NCBI RefSeq assembly: GCF_000474275.2
Contig: NZ_ATAE01000050.1
Location: 1 to 64,000, forward strand
Direction of reading: 5' to 3'
Length of the DNA stretch: 64,000 bases
Source of the DNA: Alkalihalophilus marmarensis DSM 21297
Lineage (GTDB): Bacteria > Bacillota > Bacilli > Bacillales > Bacillaceae_D
In this document: one piece after another, positions 35,497 to 45,201 of the stretch
How positions within the stretch are numbered: position 1 is the first letter of the stretch
Layout: every line of letters starts with the position of its first letter
Notes under the pieces: model-generated
Database searches by the model: none
What the model saw: the letters and a program-made list of their open reading frames with translations, nothing else
Told to the model about the DNA's origin: nothing
Made by a program: the position numbers and the translations under genes

Positions 35497-36018
35497 TTAT
35501 GACTCGAGAACTTTAATGAATTCTCTCATGTAATCTGGAAGGTCAGGCGGGCGGCGGCTGGATACGATATTACCGTCTACAACAACTGGCTCATCAACCC
35601 AAGTGGCCCCGGCATTCATCATGTCATCTTTTATTCCAGGAGTACTTGTCACCGTCTTGCCCTCAAGGATTTTCGCTGAGATCAAAACCCAGCCAGCATG
35701 GCAAATTTGCCCGATCGGCTTGTTCTGCTCATTTAACGTACGAACCATATTCAACACGGAATCAAATCTTCTTAATAAGTCAGGAGACCAGCCTCCTGGC
35801 ACTAAAATCGCGTCATACTCTTCTGGATTGATTTCTTCAAATGAGTACTCTGAAACAATCGGCACTCCGTATTTCCCGATATAAGTTTCATTCGCTTTTT
35901 CACCTGCAATATGTACCTCTGCACCCTCTTCACGCAAGCGCAGAACAGGATACCATAATTCCAGGTCTTCAAAATCCTTACTGACTATTTGAATGACTTT
36001 CTTGCCTTCTAGCCTCAT
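35497..36018 (-). CDS. DJ-1/PfpI family protein (type 1 glutamine amidotransferase-like)
   Basis: 173-residue DJ-1/PfpI protein with the nucleophile elbow GQICHAGW (Cys near 105), PGGWSPDLLRR before it, and a C-terminal SSRRPPDLPDYMREF. Close to the YfkM/YraA stress proteins of B. subtilis, proposed to repair glycated substrates or act as proteases. Monocistronic with an AAGGAGG site; no clear sigma-B promoter found. Confidence 0.88.
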   Translation of the reverse strand: MRLEGKKVIQIVSKDFEDLELWYPVLRLREEGAEVHIAGEKANETYIGKYGVPIVSEYSFEEINPEEYDAILVPGGWSPDLLRRFDSVLNMVRTLNEQNKPIGQICHAGWVLISAKILEGKTVTSTPGIKDDMMNAGATWVDEPVVVDGNIVSSRRPPDLPDYMREFIKVLES

Positions 36019-36136
36019 TATTAGTATGCCTCCTTAATAAATGTAGTGCTCTTTACTGCCTTTATCGTGACAGAATCATTTGGTTAGTGCAAACACTCAG
36101 GTCATCCATCGCTGCATAACGAGTGACACCAAAGAT

Positions 36137-36994
36137 TTACTGAGAAGAGGGACCAAACCGTCCCATTCTGAAGTCATTAAAGGCTTCATGAATTTCATCT
36201 TCTGTATTCATCACAAACGGCCCGCGAGCTACTACAGGCTCATTAATCGGTTTACCTGTATAAATAAGCATTCTTGATCTTTCATTCGCCTTAATATGCA
36301 AATGATCAAACGCATCGTCACTTGCCTCTTTTTGATATGACAGCAGCCCGGCTTCTGTTTTCCCCATTGTCACTTTATCTGCAAAGGTCATTTCTCCTTG
36401 GAGCATATAAATATGGCCGTTATGATTTTGGGGCAGTTTGAGGGAATAGCTCTCCCCTTCTTTTAAGTAGAGCTCAAACATATTAATTGGCACTAATGAA
36501 TCCATCGGCCCTTTAATCCCTTCTGCTTCTCCTGAGTAAATACGCAGATAACCGCCATCTATTTCTACTCTAGGGGCGTCTTCCACCAGTACATTTTGAT
36601 AGGATGATTCCGTTCCTTTTAACGCTTTAGGTAAATTCAGCCACAGCTGCAGCGTGTGAATAAGATCATCATCCACTGCTTCCTCAGCATGGCGCGCCCC
36701 GCTTCCGGCATTCATATACTGTACATCACCTGCATAAAGCACTGAATGGCCTCCATTGTTATCTGTATGTTCTAACCTGCCATCAATAATATAAGTGATC
36801 GTCTGGAATCCTCGGTGCGGATGATCCGAGAACGTCCCTCGCTTAAACCAATCATCAGCCATTAAGATAAAAGGATCGTACTCTGCCATCTTATCCGGCG
36901 GGAGAACCCAGCCTTGCTGGACATGCGGATATCCATTCTTATTGTATTTCACCTTCCAATGATCACGTATCACACGTTCACCATCTGTACCCAT
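36137..36994 (-). CDS. Pirin family protein
   Basis: 285-residue bicupin of the pirin family. The N-terminal cupin holds the metal-binding HPHRGFQTITYIIDGRLEH and SGARHAEEA; the C-terminal part shows IYMLQGEMTFAD. Some bacterial pirins have quercetinase activity. Start ATG 36994 with GGAGGTG eight bases upstream; the 38-residue upstream extension in the same frame is not supported. A truncated C-terminal cupin is normal for the family. Confidence 0.88.
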   Translation of the reverse strand: MGTDGERVIRDHWKVKYNKNGYPHVQQGWVLPPDKMAEYDPFILMADDWFKRGTFSDHPHRGFQTITYIIDGRLEHTDNNGGHSVLYAGDVQYMNAGSGARHAEEAVDDDLIHTLQLWLNLPKALKGTESSYQNVLVEDAPRVEIDGGYLRIYSGEAEGIKGPMDSLVPINMFELYLKEGESYSLKLPQNHNGHIYMLQGEMTFADKVTMGKTEAGLLSYQKEASDDAFDHLHIKANERSRMLIYTGKPINEPVVARGPFVMNTEDEIHEAFNDFRMGRFGPSSQ

Positions 36995-37168
36995 TGCAAG
37001 ACACCTCCAGTTATTTGCTTCTTTTAGCATACATAGATTGGCAAAATAAATACAAATCATTCGTCTTAAAGAAGAGTAACTTTTAAAGGTTATCATCGTC
37101 GGTTGCATAAACTCCTCCCTCCTTGTCCATAACTAGTAATAAAAACTAGTCTGCTAGGGGAGGATTGT

Positions 37169-37864
37169 ATGGAGCCGGGTTTTATGGATATGTCGATTAA
37201 AATTGTAATAGGATTCTTTTTGCTTTTCTTGATTACTAGATTACTTGGCAAAACGACGATCCGTCATTTAACTCCGTTTGATTTTGTCTCGGCTATTGTA
37301 TTATCAGAGCTGCTAGGTAACGGAATATTTGAGACGAACGTCAGCATTTTCTATATCATTTACGTTGTTCTCTTATGGGGATTTCTAATGATAGTGATGG
37401 AGAAGTATTTGTTAAAGCACCGTTCTGTGAGGGGCCTTTTAGAAGGGAAGCCGTCCATCATCATTCGTAACGGCAAGCTTGACCGAGAGCAGCTTAAAAA
37501 GAACCGTATGAACATTAATCAGCTGCTTAGTTCACTGCGTCAAAGCGAAACTTTTTCTCTGCGCGAAGTCGCTTATGCAATTTTAGAGTCTAACGGTTCG
37601 ATCAGCATTTTAAAGAAAAATAAATATCAAAAGGTAACCCTTGAAGACTTAAACCTACCTGTAAGCACTACATATCTTTGCACCACATTAATTACAGATG
37701 GGGAAATTATAGATGATAACTTAAAGGAGCTTGGTTTTAATCATGACTGGCTGATGAGTCAGCTGATCTCTCATGGCTACAACAGACCAGAAGATATCGT
37801 TTATGCCGATTGGCTGTATGACGATGGCATCTATATCGTGCCCTACCAATCAAAAAAAGCATAG
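37169..37864 (+). CDS. DUF421 (YetF-type) membrane protein
   Basis: 231 residues: about three transmembrane helices in the first 80 residues (IVIGFFLLFLITRLLGK, FYIIYVVLLWGFLMIVME), followed by the YetF C-terminal domain (RSVRGLLEGKPSIIIRNGKL, MNINQLLSSLRQ). The family is common in bacilli, with several members spore- or stress-associated, and its biochemical role is unknown. GGGGAGG site precedes ATG 37169. Confidence 0.88.
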   Translation: MEPGFMDMSIKIVIGFFLLFLITRLLGKTTIRHLTPFDFVSAIVLSELLGNGIFETNVSIFYIIYVVLLWGFLMIVMEKYLLKHRSVRGLLEGKPSIIIRNGKLDREQLKKNRMNINQLLSSLRQSETFSLREVAYAILESNGSISILKKNKYQKVTLEDLNLPVSTTYLCTTLITDGEIIDDNLKELGFNHDWLMSQLISHGYNRPEDIVYADWLYDDGIYIVPYQSKKA

Positions 37865-37902
37865 AAGACCTCGTATAATCACGATTCGATTCCTCTATGC
37901 TT
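37853..37902 (-). terminator. Terminator of the aminotransferase gene
   Basis: Long imperfect hairpin with outer arms GCATAGA/TCTATGC followed by TTTTTTT on the minus strand; it overlaps the end of the DUF421 gene. Confidence 0.65.
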
Positions 37903-37910
37903 ATTGATTA

Positions 37911-39098
37911 TTAAGACCTTTTTAGTACGTTAGCAAGCAGCTTAACTCCCTCTACAAGCTCGTCTTCAGATGCATAGCTAAAGGAAAGTCTCAAATATGC
38001 TGCTTTCTCATCACTAGGTAAGAAAAAGTACTTTCCTGGGACATATGCAACTCCCGCATCTAGCGCTTGATCTAATAAATGAGCTGTATCCAAATCATCA
38101 GCCTTCACCCAAATAAAGTACCCTCCTTTTGGAACATTCCAAGACACTGAATCAGGGAGATGTTCTTCAAGCGCTGAGATCAGCACGTCACGCTTTTGTT
38201 GATATGCAGTACGTAATGTATAGAGGCGCTCATTCAAATCAATCTGCTCCAAATAAGCAGCCATCGATGCTTGGGCAAATGGCTGATCTAGATCTTTTTT
38301 AAACCAATTTAGAGCATCCGTAAATTCTTTTCCTGCTGCAACCCAGCCGATTCGCATGCCAGGTGCGACTACTTTTGATAACGAGCCCACATGCAAAACA
38401 CGATTCGATTGATCCAATGATTTAAGCGTTGCTTCTGGCTTCTCAAAATATAAGTCTCCGTACGCATCGTCTTCTAAAACGAGAAAATTGTACTCTTCAG
38501 CCAGCTTAATCACATGCTTGCGTCGTGCGGCAGTCATCGTTGTACCTGTTGGGTTATGAAAGGTGGGTATCGTATATAAAAGACGAGGCAGCGGCATATC
38601 CTTTGCGCTCCGATCCTCAAGCATCTTTTCTAATTTCTCAGTTTGAAGCCCCTGCTCATCTATTGGGATGCTGATAAAATGGTTCGTGTAGTTTTGAAAA
38701 ATTTCGAGTGCCTCCATATAAGTAGGAGATTCAACAGCCACTACACTATCCTCATCAATGAAAACCCGGGCAATCAGATCAATCGCTTGGCAGGCACCAG
38801 AGGTAATCAACAGTTCCTCTTCTTCTAAATCCATGCCGCGCTCTTTCAATCGATGATTAATTTGCGTTTTTAATTGGTCAATTCTAGGGCTGCCAAGATA
38901 GTGCAAAGGCAGGTCCCCCTCTTCTTCGAGCAGTCTGTTCACTGCTTTATTAAGCTGCTCTACAGGCACTAAAGAGGGATCAGGATACCCCGAAGAAAGA
39001 CGTATACATTTCTCCGGCAGCTGAGGCATCCAGCTTCCCGGAGGATCGTTTTGAAGAGCTGGTTTACTATGCTTTGATAAAAAAGATTCAATGTTCAC
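37911..39098 (-). CDS. PLP-dependent aminotransferase (2-aminoadipate/aromatic type)
   Basis: 395-residue fold-type I class I/II aminotransferase: LLITSGACQAIDLIARVF, PTFHNPTGTTMTAARR with the cofactor-contacting Asn, EDDAYGDLYF, and the PLP-lysine motif HVGSLSKVVAPGMRIGW near 245. Resembles LysN/KAT-II-like enzymes and MocR C-terminal domains, but has no N-terminal GntR helix-turn-helix. Amino-acid substrate unknown. Confidence 0.87.
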   Translation of the reverse strand: MNIESFLSKHSKPALQNDPPGSWMPQLPEKCIRLSSGYPDPSLVPVEQLNKAVNRLLEEEGDLPLHYLGSPRIDQLKTQINHRLKERGMDLEEEELLITSGACQAIDLIARVFIDEDSVVAVESPTYMEALEIFQNYTNHFISIPIDEQGLQTEKLEKMLEDRSAKDMPLPRLLYTIPTFHNPTGTTMTAARRKHVIKLAEEYNFLVLEDDAYGDLYFEKPEATLKSLDQSNRVLHVGSLSKVVAPGMRIGWVAAGKEFTDALNWFKKDLDQPFAQASMAAYLEQIDLNERLYTLRTAYQQKRDVLISALEEHLPDSVSWNVPKGGYFIWVKADDLDTAHLLDQALDAGVAYVPGKYFFLPSDEKAAYLRLSFSYASEDELVEGVKLLANVLKRS

Positions 39099-39145
39099 AT
39101 TATCACTCCTATATGATCACGGACATTATTCGTCATAACATAATG

Positions 39146-39173
39146 AAAAGCATTGGTATTTGCCAATGCTTTC
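39146..39173 (-). terminator. Terminator of the YjiH-type gene
   Basis: AAAGCATTGG/CCAATGCTTT hairpin, T-rich exit on the minus strand. Confidence 0.75.
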
Positions 39174-39194
39174 CTTTGTAACACAGTATATCAT

Positions 39195-40586
39195 TTAGAA
39201 AAAGAAAAGATGAGCCATTGCCGCTGCTACTGGCAAGGTAATAATCGTTCTTTGTAAGAAAATCACAAATAACTGAACGAAGGAAAGAGGAATTTTCGAT
39301 TTTAATAACAGGATTCCTATCTCAGACATATAAATTAATTGCGTTAATGACATAACTCCAATTACAAAACGAGTCAGTTCAGATTCAATGCCGCTTCCGA
39401 TGACAGCCGGCAGGAACATATCAGCAAACCCAACGATCATCGCAGGTGCTGCAGCTTCAGCTTCTGGAATACCAAGCAGCTGAAGGAACGGGACAAATGG
39501 ATAAGACAAGTACGTAAAGATTGGCGTAAATTCTGCAATAATGAGCGCGATTGTTCCAAGCGCCATGACTAAAGGAATTAAAGCAAACCAAATATCAATG
39601 ACATTTTTCACACCGCCCCATGCAACACTGCGGTAGCTTTTTACTTCGCTCGCTTTTTCCACCGCTTTTTGCACGCCCCATTTAAAGCTGGAAACACCTT
39701 CTGGCACTACTTCATCAATTTGTTTCCCCACAGGCTCATAATACGTGTCCTTCTTCCATGACAACGGAGGAATTCTCGGACAAATAACGGCTGCCACAAT
39801 TCCCGTTATAATAACTGTGAAGTAAAACTGAATAAACATATGATTAATATCTAAAAACGTCGCAATAACCAAACTAAATGCTATCGAGGCAATCGAAAAG
39901 TTAGTCGCTACAACCGATGCTTCCCGTTTCGTATAGTATCCTGATTCATACTGCTGTGTGGTCAGCAATACTCCAACTGTTCCGCTTCCCATCCAGGATG
40001 CAAGCGCATCGACAGAAGAACGTCCAGGCAGCTTGAATAATGGATGCATAATTTTACGAACCAAGGAACCAATAAAGTCCATAAGGCCAAATTGAAGTAA
40101 TAAAGGCATAAACAGACAAGCAAATAAAAACCAAACCATTAATACAGGAATTAAATCATATAAAACAACACCGCCTGTAAATTCAGACGAAACCAACCCT
40201 GGACCAATCTCTGTTAACGTCATAACAGCAAACGCGGCGCCTAGACATCTAAGGACAAGCCAGAGCGGTGACACATCGAATAATCCTTTTAGAAAAGCAT
40301 TCTTTTGAATGAAATTTGGGTTTGTCCCCTTTACTAGCAAACTACCGGCAGCTGATGCACATAATACAGTGGTCATAAAGAGCGGGATGTAATCAGCAAT
40401 CGCTCCCTGCAAGGCGTCTGCAAGAACGCCTAACCCAATTGTCACTTTATCATTCACAGAAATAGGTACTAAAAAAAGTAAAACCCCAATTAAGGAAGGC
40501 AGCCAAAATTTCATATATTGTTTAGCTGTATATTCTTTTGTATAAGATGACGTTTGTTCTTTATGTTGTAATGATTTAGCTCCCAT
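39195..40586 (-). CDS. YjiH-family membrane protein with nucleoside-recognition (Gate) domain
   Basis: 463-residue polytopic membrane protein, about ten to eleven helices. It has the Gate motif region DALASWMGSGTVGVLLTTQQ and, late in the protein, IVGFADMFLPAVIGSGIESE. The family is annotated as YjiH and is thought to carry or gate small solutes; the substrate is not known. Start ATG 40586 has TAGGAGAG upstream; the TTG seven codons earlier overlaps that site. Confidence 0.85.
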   Translation of the reverse strand: MGAKSLQHKEQTSSYTKEYTAKQYMKFWLPSLIGVLLFLVPISVNDKVTIGLGVLADALQGAIADYIPLFMTTVLCASAAGSLLVKGTNPNFIQKNAFLKGLFDVSPLWLVLRCLGAAFAVMTLTEIGPGLVSSEFTGGVVLYDLIPVLMVWFLFACLFMPLLLQFGLMDFIGSLVRKIMHPLFKLPGRSSVDALASWMGSGTVGVLLTTQQYESGYYTKREASVVATNFSIASIAFSLVIATFLDINHMFIQFYFTVIITGIVAAVICPRIPPLSWKKDTYYEPVGKQIDEVVPEGVSSFKWGVQKAVEKASEVKSYRSVAWGGVKNVIDIWFALIPLVMALGTIALIIAEFTPIFTYLSYPFVPFLQLLGIPEAEAAAPAMIVGFADMFLPAVIGSGIESELTRFVIGVMSLTQLIYMSEIGILLLKSKIPLSFVQLFVIFLQRTIITLPVAAAMAHLFFF

Positions 40587-40717
40587 TTTTCTCTCTCCTA
40601 TAGTCAATAAATTGTATATTTAATACATTAAGTAATGGTTTTATCTTTATAATAATTAATAATATATCATTGTTGTGCATAAATATTCAATAGCTTGAGA
40701 GAATTTTATTTAAAAAA

Positions 40718-40738
40718 TGATTATGTAAATAATTATCA
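40718..40738 (+). promoter_or_regulatory. Imperfect palindrome resembling a Fur-family box
   Basis: TGATTAT-7 nt-ATTATCA, 39 bp before the DUF3231 start. The half sites resemble Fur/PerR/Zur operators, but the spacing differs from the 7-1-7 layout. Low certainty. Confidence 0.3.
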
Positions 40739-40776
40739 TTTTTAGAGCTACACTAATAATGAAAGGAGTGAATACC

Positions 40777-41790
40777 ATGTGTGCGTTTCCTAGTCGAAAG
40801 CATGTAAAAGATATATCACCTACTGAAGTATCTAATATCTGGTCTTCCTATTTAAAAAATAGTATGGAACATCAGTTTTTCCGTTATTTCTTAATGACCG
40901 CTGAAGATAAAGAAATCCAGTTAATAATTAAAAAGATGCTTCTTCATTCGCAAAAAAACATTAAGCAGCTTAAGAAAATCTTTAATGCCTGTAAAGTAAC
41001 CCTTCCTATCGGCTTTACTGATAAAGATATGAATCTCCATGCTGGGAAGTTATTCGGCGATTCATTTATGTTGTACTTCTGCCAAGATATCACGCTATTG
41101 TCAATGACGACGTACTCAAGTGCACTGTCTGACTGTGAAAATGCTGAAATAAGAGAGCATTTTCAATCATGTCTGCAATTCACTTCCGACATACAAAATG
41201 AAATCGTTCGTGCATTGGTAAGAAAAGGTCTCTACATAGAGCCTCCTCAAGTGGCACTAGATTCTAAAGTAGAATTTGTGGAGAGTAAAACATATCTTAC
41301 AGAGCGGCTAAGTGAACACAGACCGTTAAATGTCGCGGAAATCGCTAATCTAACAAGAATTACACACCGTGCACAGTTTTCAAAGATGGTGATGACAGCC
41401 TTTGGTCAAACAGCCTCCACAAAAGAGCTGAAAAAACATTTTCAAAAAGGACAAAAAGGCTTGCAATATGCGATAGATCAGCTAAATGAGATTTTCACGA
41501 AAGAAAATATTCCTGTCGCTGCATCCGGTCATTATAAAATAAATCCGGTACAAACCTCTCCCTTTTCAGATAAGCTGATGTTGTTCTTTGTGAATACTTG
41601 TCTTGGAATGTACTGTTTTGTGATGATCACCCAAGCTATGAATTCCAGCTTGCGGACAGACCTGTTTATTAAACTCACTAAAGTATCTCTTGGGTTTAGA
41701 AAGTATTACGGGGAAGGGTTATTTTTGATGATTGAAAATCAGTGGCTAGAAGAACCTCCTCAAGCGGTTGATCGGAAGGTCTCTACATAA
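40777..41790 (+). CDS. DUF3231 family protein
   Basis: 337-residue protein made of two tandem DUF3231 units, each a helical bundle; the first starts ISPTEVSNIWSSYLKNSMEH, the second begins near 170 with LNVAEIANLTRITHRAQFSK and includes the segment GMYCFVMITQAMNSSLRTDL. Ferritin-like helical bundles have been proposed for the family, whose function is unknown. Paralogues are typical of spore-formers. Start ATG 40777 with AAAGGAG upstream. Confidence 0.85.
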   Translation: MCAFPSRKHVKDISPTEVSNIWSSYLKNSMEHQFFRYFLMTAEDKEIQLIIKKMLLHSQKNIKQLKKIFNACKVTLPIGFTDKDMNLHAGKLFGDSFMLYFCQDITLLSMTTYSSALSDCENAEIREHFQSCLQFTSDIQNEIVRALVRKGLYIEPPQVALDSKVEFVESKTYLTERLSEHRPLNVAEIANLTRITHRAQFSKMVMTAFGQTASTKELKKHFQKGQKGLQYAIDQLNEIFTKENIPVAASGHYKINPVQTSPFSDKLMLFFVNTCLGMYCFVMITQAMNSSLRTDLFIKLTKVSLGFRKYYGEGLFLMIENQWLEEPPQAVDRKVST

Positions 41791-41792
41791 AT

Positions 41793-41824
41793 AAAGCAAA
41801 CGAGGCATTCACCTCGTTTGCTTT
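41793..41824. terminator. Bidirectional terminator
   Basis: AAAGCAAACGAGG/CCTCGTTTGCTTT with a 6-nt loop between convergent genes. Confidence 0.9.
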
Positions 41825-41829
41825 GAATA

Positions 41830-43329
41830 TTATGCAAATACCGGCTCTTCTACACCCAAACCAAGGATTTGAGAAGTAGAAGCATGAACCTGGTCAAAAA
41901 GCTCTGGATTCACTTCTGGTGACACTCCGTATGTTGGAAGCATCTCTTTAAGTTTTGGCTCCCATTCATTCATACGCTCTGGGAAACACTTTTGGAATAC
42001 TTCAATCATGACGTGAACAGCTGTAGAAGCGCCTGGTGAGGCTCCTAGTAATGCTGCCACTGAGCCATCAGATGCACTCACTACTTCTGTTCCAAATTGC
42101 AGCGTTCCCATGCCAGCCTCAGTATCTTTAATTACTTGTACCCGCTGTCCTGCCACTACTACTTCCCAATCTTCACTCTTGGCGTTTGGCATAAATTCGC
42201 GCAGTTCATCCATACGCTGTTCATTTGATAACATCACTTGCTGAATAAGATATTTTGTTAGTGACATCTCTTTCATACCTGCAGCAAGCATCGTCAATAC
42301 ATTATTAGGTTTGACAGAACCAATTAAATCAAGGTTTGAACCCGTTTTCAAAAATTTCGGAGAGAATCCGGCAAACGGTCCAAACAACAGCGATTTTTTA
42401 TTATCAATATATCGCGTATCCAGATGCGGAACAGACATCGGAGGAGCCCCGACTTTTGCTTTACCGTATACTTTGGCATGATGCCTCTCTACCACTTCTG
42501 GATTCTTACAGACCATAAATAATCCGCTTACAGGAAATCCTCCAATATGCTTGGATTCAGGAATACCTGTCTTCTGAAGAAGCGGGAGACTGCCTCCGCC
42601 GGCACCGATGAAAACAAATTTAGCAATGTGATACTCAATGTTTCCAGTCGAATCATCCTGAATCTTAACTTCCCATCTGCCGTCATCCATACGCTTAAAG
42701 TCTTCGACAGTATGTTTATATTTAGTTTCTACATTTTGTTTTTGTAAATGATCAAATAACATCCGTGTTAAGGCACCGAAATTAACATCTGTTCCAGAAT
42801 CAATTTTCGTTGCCGCGATCGGTTCATTCTCTTTGCGACCTTCCATAATGAGCGGAACCCATTCCTTCAATGTTGCTGGATCCTCTGAGAATTCCATCCC
42901 TTTAAACAGCGGGTGTTTTGATAGCGCTTCCAAACGATTTCTAAGGAACGCTACATTATTTTCCCCTTGAACTAAGCTGATATGAGGAATTGGCATAATA
43001 AACTCTTCTGGGTTACGGATTAACTGCTGGTTTACGAGATATGCCCAAAATTGTCTTGAAAGGTGAAACTGTTCATTGATTTTGATTGCTTTGTCTACAT
43101 CAATGGATCCATCAGGTTTCTCAGACGTATAGTTAAGTTCACATAACGCGGCATGACCAGTCCCTGCATTATTCCATTCATTCGAGCTTTCTTCTCCTGC
43201 CTTTGCCAGCTTCTCAAATACTTTGATTTCCAACTCCGGCGCTAACTCTTTTAACATTGAACCCAAAGTCGCGCTCATAACTCCTGCACCAATTAAGATC
43301 ACATCTGTTTCTCTCCGAATGCTGCTCAT
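41830..43329 (-). CDS. mqo: Malate:quinone oxidoreductase
   Basis: 499-residue membrane-associated FAD enzyme oxidising L-malate to oxaloacetate and reducing quinone, a TCA-cycle bypass of malate dehydrogenase. FAD motif [17 protein letters not shown] at the N-terminus, then [18 protein letters not shown], and the C-terminal [20 protein letters not shown], all Mqo signatures. Start ATG 43329 with AAGGGTGG upstream. Confidence 0.96.
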   Translation of the reverse strand: MSSIRRETDVILIGAGVMSATLGSMLKELAPELEIKVFEKLAKAGEESSNEWNNAGTGHAALCELNYTSEKPDGSIDVDKAIKINEQFHLSRQFWAYLVNQQLIRNPEEFIMPIPHISLVQGENNVAFLRNRLEALSKHPLFKGMEFSEDPATLKEWVPLIMEGRKENEPIAATKIDSGTDVNFGALTRMLFDHLQKQNVETKYKHTVEDFKRMDDGRWEVKIQDDSTGNIEYHIAKFVFIGAGGGSLPLLQKTGIPESKHIGGFPVSGLFMVCKNPEVVERHHAKVYGKAKVGAPPMSVPHLDTRYIDNKKSLLFGPFAGFSPKFLKTGSNLDLIGSVKPNNVLTMLAAGMKEMSLTKYLIQQVMLSNEQRMDELREFMPNAKSEDWEVVVAGQRVQVIKDTEAGMGTLQFGTEVVSASDGSVAALLGASPGASTAVHVMIEVFQKCFPERMNEWEPKLKEMLPTYGVSPEVNPELFDQVHASTSQILGLGVEEPVFA

Positions 43330-43649
43330 GATAACCACCCTTATCCTCTAGTTTTCAAAAAAGAGTAGGCGCTCCTCCTTAGGTGTCACAAAAAAGCAAG
43401 GCCCACCCAGCCACACAAACCTATGTCTCTACATCTCACTTTTACCTACTATTCTATCATATTTATATTATACTGATGTATGGCCATAAAAATCTACCAT
43501 TATCTGATAATTTCAAACTAATTAGTCTGTTGATGGCGTAAAATACTGCTAAAGGCTCACCTTTTTTAAAAAAATTCTTTTTTCATTTTTTATTTTCAGC
43601 TTCTACATTCTATGCCATAAAGCAAAAATCGAGCACTATATTTATGAAA
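43330..43649. other. Intergenic region upstream of mqo
   Basis: About 320 bp. It holds the mqo leader, which on the minus strand contains a GC-rich GGCTGGGTGGGCC segment followed by TTGCTTTTTT about 75 bp before the start codon. I cannot match it to a known riboswitch. The remainder is AT-rich with no gene seen. Confidence 0.4.
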
Positions 43650-43692
43650 AAGAGACGACCCGTTTGCTTTTATAAGCTTACATATCGTCTCT
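43650..43692 (-). terminator. Terminator of the YiaA-like gene
   Basis: AGAGACGA/TCGTCTCT arms followed by TTTTC on the minus strand. Confidence 0.7.
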
Positions 43693-43698
43693 TCTTTC

Positions 43699-44172
43699 TT
43701 ACTCACGCTCTCTTGCCACTTGTGTGTCTCTAATGTTTTTTTGCACAGTAATCGCTGCAAAGATACTTAGAACAAATGAGATACCATAAAACCCTTTTTC
43801 ACTAAGAATAATACTGCCCGCATTGTATAACCCGATGGCCATTAAGGACACCGCTACGATAAGAGCTAACCAGCTGATCCCGTAATAAATTCCTGTTACA
43901 GGAATCCCTTCTTCTTTATCACGTACCGCTTTTTGAAGCGATACAGCTGCATAAAGACCGAATACTAATATGGCAAAATAATATCCTTTTTCATTTAATT
44001 CCATCGCCGCATTAAACAATCCAATAAGATAAGCAGAAACACCGACCAACAAAGCTGCCCAGCTTGCTCCTTTAAAGGCTGCAGTCGGTTCCCCTTCTTT
44101 TCTCTCTACTTTTACCTTCACATCACGCGGTTCATCCTTTGTAAGAAACGGGCTTTCATTGCTATCAGCCAT
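43699..44172 (-). CDS. YiaA/YiaB-type membrane protein
   Basis: 157-residue protein with four hydrophobic helices arranged as two repeats of the YiaAB two-helix domain (SWAALLVGVSAYLIGLFNA then SWLALIVAVSLMAIGLYNAG, each followed by NEKGYYF or SEKGFYG and an LQK/VQK-xxRD end). The N-terminal 35 residues are charged. Function of the family is unknown. Start ATG 44172 with GGGGAG upstream. Confidence 0.85.
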   Translation of the reverse strand: MADSNESPFLTKDEPRDVKVKVERKEGEPTAAFKGASWAALLVGVSAYLIGLFNAAMELNEKGYYFAILVFGLYAAVSLQKAVRDKEEGIPVTGIYYGISWLALIVAVSLMAIGLYNAGSIILSEKGFYGISFVLSIFAAITVQKNIRDTQVARERE

Positions 44173-44210
44173 TTCACTTCTCCCCTTTACGTTCAATCAA
44201 ACTCGAAACA

Positions 44211-44273
44211 CTGCATCTTCATCTATTATAACAATTTTTAGAAAAAATAGGTGAGAATAGAAAGAAGATGCAG
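44211..44273. promoter_or_regulatory. Inverted repeat around the YiaA-like gene promoter
   Basis: CTGCATCTTC (44211-44220) and GAAGATGCAG (44264-44273) are perfect 10-bp inverted repeats enclosing a minus-strand TATAAT (44225-44230). They could be operator halves or the stem of a leader structure. Confidence 0.4.
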
Positions 44274-44501
44274 CTTTTATTTTAAAGTTACAGGTTACAA
44301 TGCATATTCATTAAGAAGTTCTTGTATTCATGTTAAAATTTTTAGGAGCTTTACCTTTCTTCTTATGTTTATCGCCCTGCAAAAAAATAAAAAAATTATT
44401 TCATTTACGTTTATTAATTGAGAGAAAGGCTAAAGCTTAATAAGGGCAATGATTCTGCAGTGCCGTCTTTTCGTCACGATAAAATAGACGAGCATGAATC
44501 C

Positions 44502-44530
44502 TTGACAAATAGGATTTATTATTTAATAAT
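44502..44530 (+). promoter_or_regulatory. Sigma-A promoter of ahpCF
   Basis: TTGACA (44502-44507), 17-bp spacer, AATAAT (44525-44530). Just downstream, at about 44534-44553, the AT-rich TATATAATTAGAATGATTAC resembles one good half of a PerR box (TTATAATNATTATAA) and a weaker second half; PerR controls ahpCF in B. subtilis. Confidence 0.6.
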
Positions 44531-44623
44531 TGGTATATAATTAGAATGATTACATTTAAGAGAGTTGTTTTCAGCTCTCTATCATTCTTAAAATCTATTT
44601 CATTTTCTAGGAGGAATTTTCAC

Positions 44624-45187
44624 ATGTCACTAATCGGTAAAGAAGTACTACCATTCAGCGCAAAAGCATTTAAAGATGGCGAGTTCATCGACGTTACAAA
44701 CGAAAGCTTAAAAGGTCAATGGAGCATCTTCTGCTTCTATCCAGCAGATTTCACATTCGTATGCCCAACTGAACTTGAAGACCTTCAAAATGAATATGAA
44801 AACTTAAAAGCTCTTGGAGTAGAAGTTTACTCTGTTTCTACAGATACTCACTTTACTCACAAAGGCTGGCACGATAGTTCTGAGACAATCGGTAAAATCA
44901 AATATGCAATGATCGGTGACCCTTCTCAAACAGTTTCTCGTAACTTCGAAGTACTAAACGAAGAAGAAGGTCTTGCTGATCGTGGAACATTCATCATCGA
45001 CCCAGATGGTGTTATCCAAACTGTTGAAATTAACGCAGGCGGAATTGGCCGTGATGCAAGTACGTTAGTAAACAAAGTTAAAGCAGCTCAATATGTACGC
45101 AACAATCCAGGCGAAGTTTGCCCAGCTAAATGGGAAGAGGGTTCTGAAACTCTTAAGCCAAGCCTTGATCTAGTAGGTAAAATCTAA
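44624..45187 (+). CDS. ahpC: Alkyl hydroperoxide reductase subunit C (peroxiredoxin)
   Basis: 187-residue typical 2-Cys peroxiredoxin reducing H2O2, organic peroxides and peroxynitrite. Peroxidatic Cys in [13 protein letters not shown] (near 47), resolving Cys in [13 protein letters not shown] (near 166). Start ATG 44624 with AGGAGG upstream. Followed after 14 nt by ahpF, its dedicated reductase. Confidence 0.97.
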   Translation: MSLIGKEVLPFSAKAFKDGEFIDVTNESLKGQWSIFCFYPADFTFVCPTELEDLQNEYENLKALGVEVYSVSTDTHFTHKGWHDSSETIGKIKYAMIGDPSQTVSRNFEVLNEEEGLADRGTFIIDPDGVIQTVEINAGGIGRDASTLVNKVKAAQYVRNNPGEVCPAKWEEGSETLKPSLDLVGKI

Positions 45188-45201
45188 GGAGTGCAATAAA
45201 C

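Noticed and set aside
36019-36136. Sigma-B promoter for the DJ-1 family gene
   Set aside because: No GTTTAA/GGGTAT pair with correct spacing was found.
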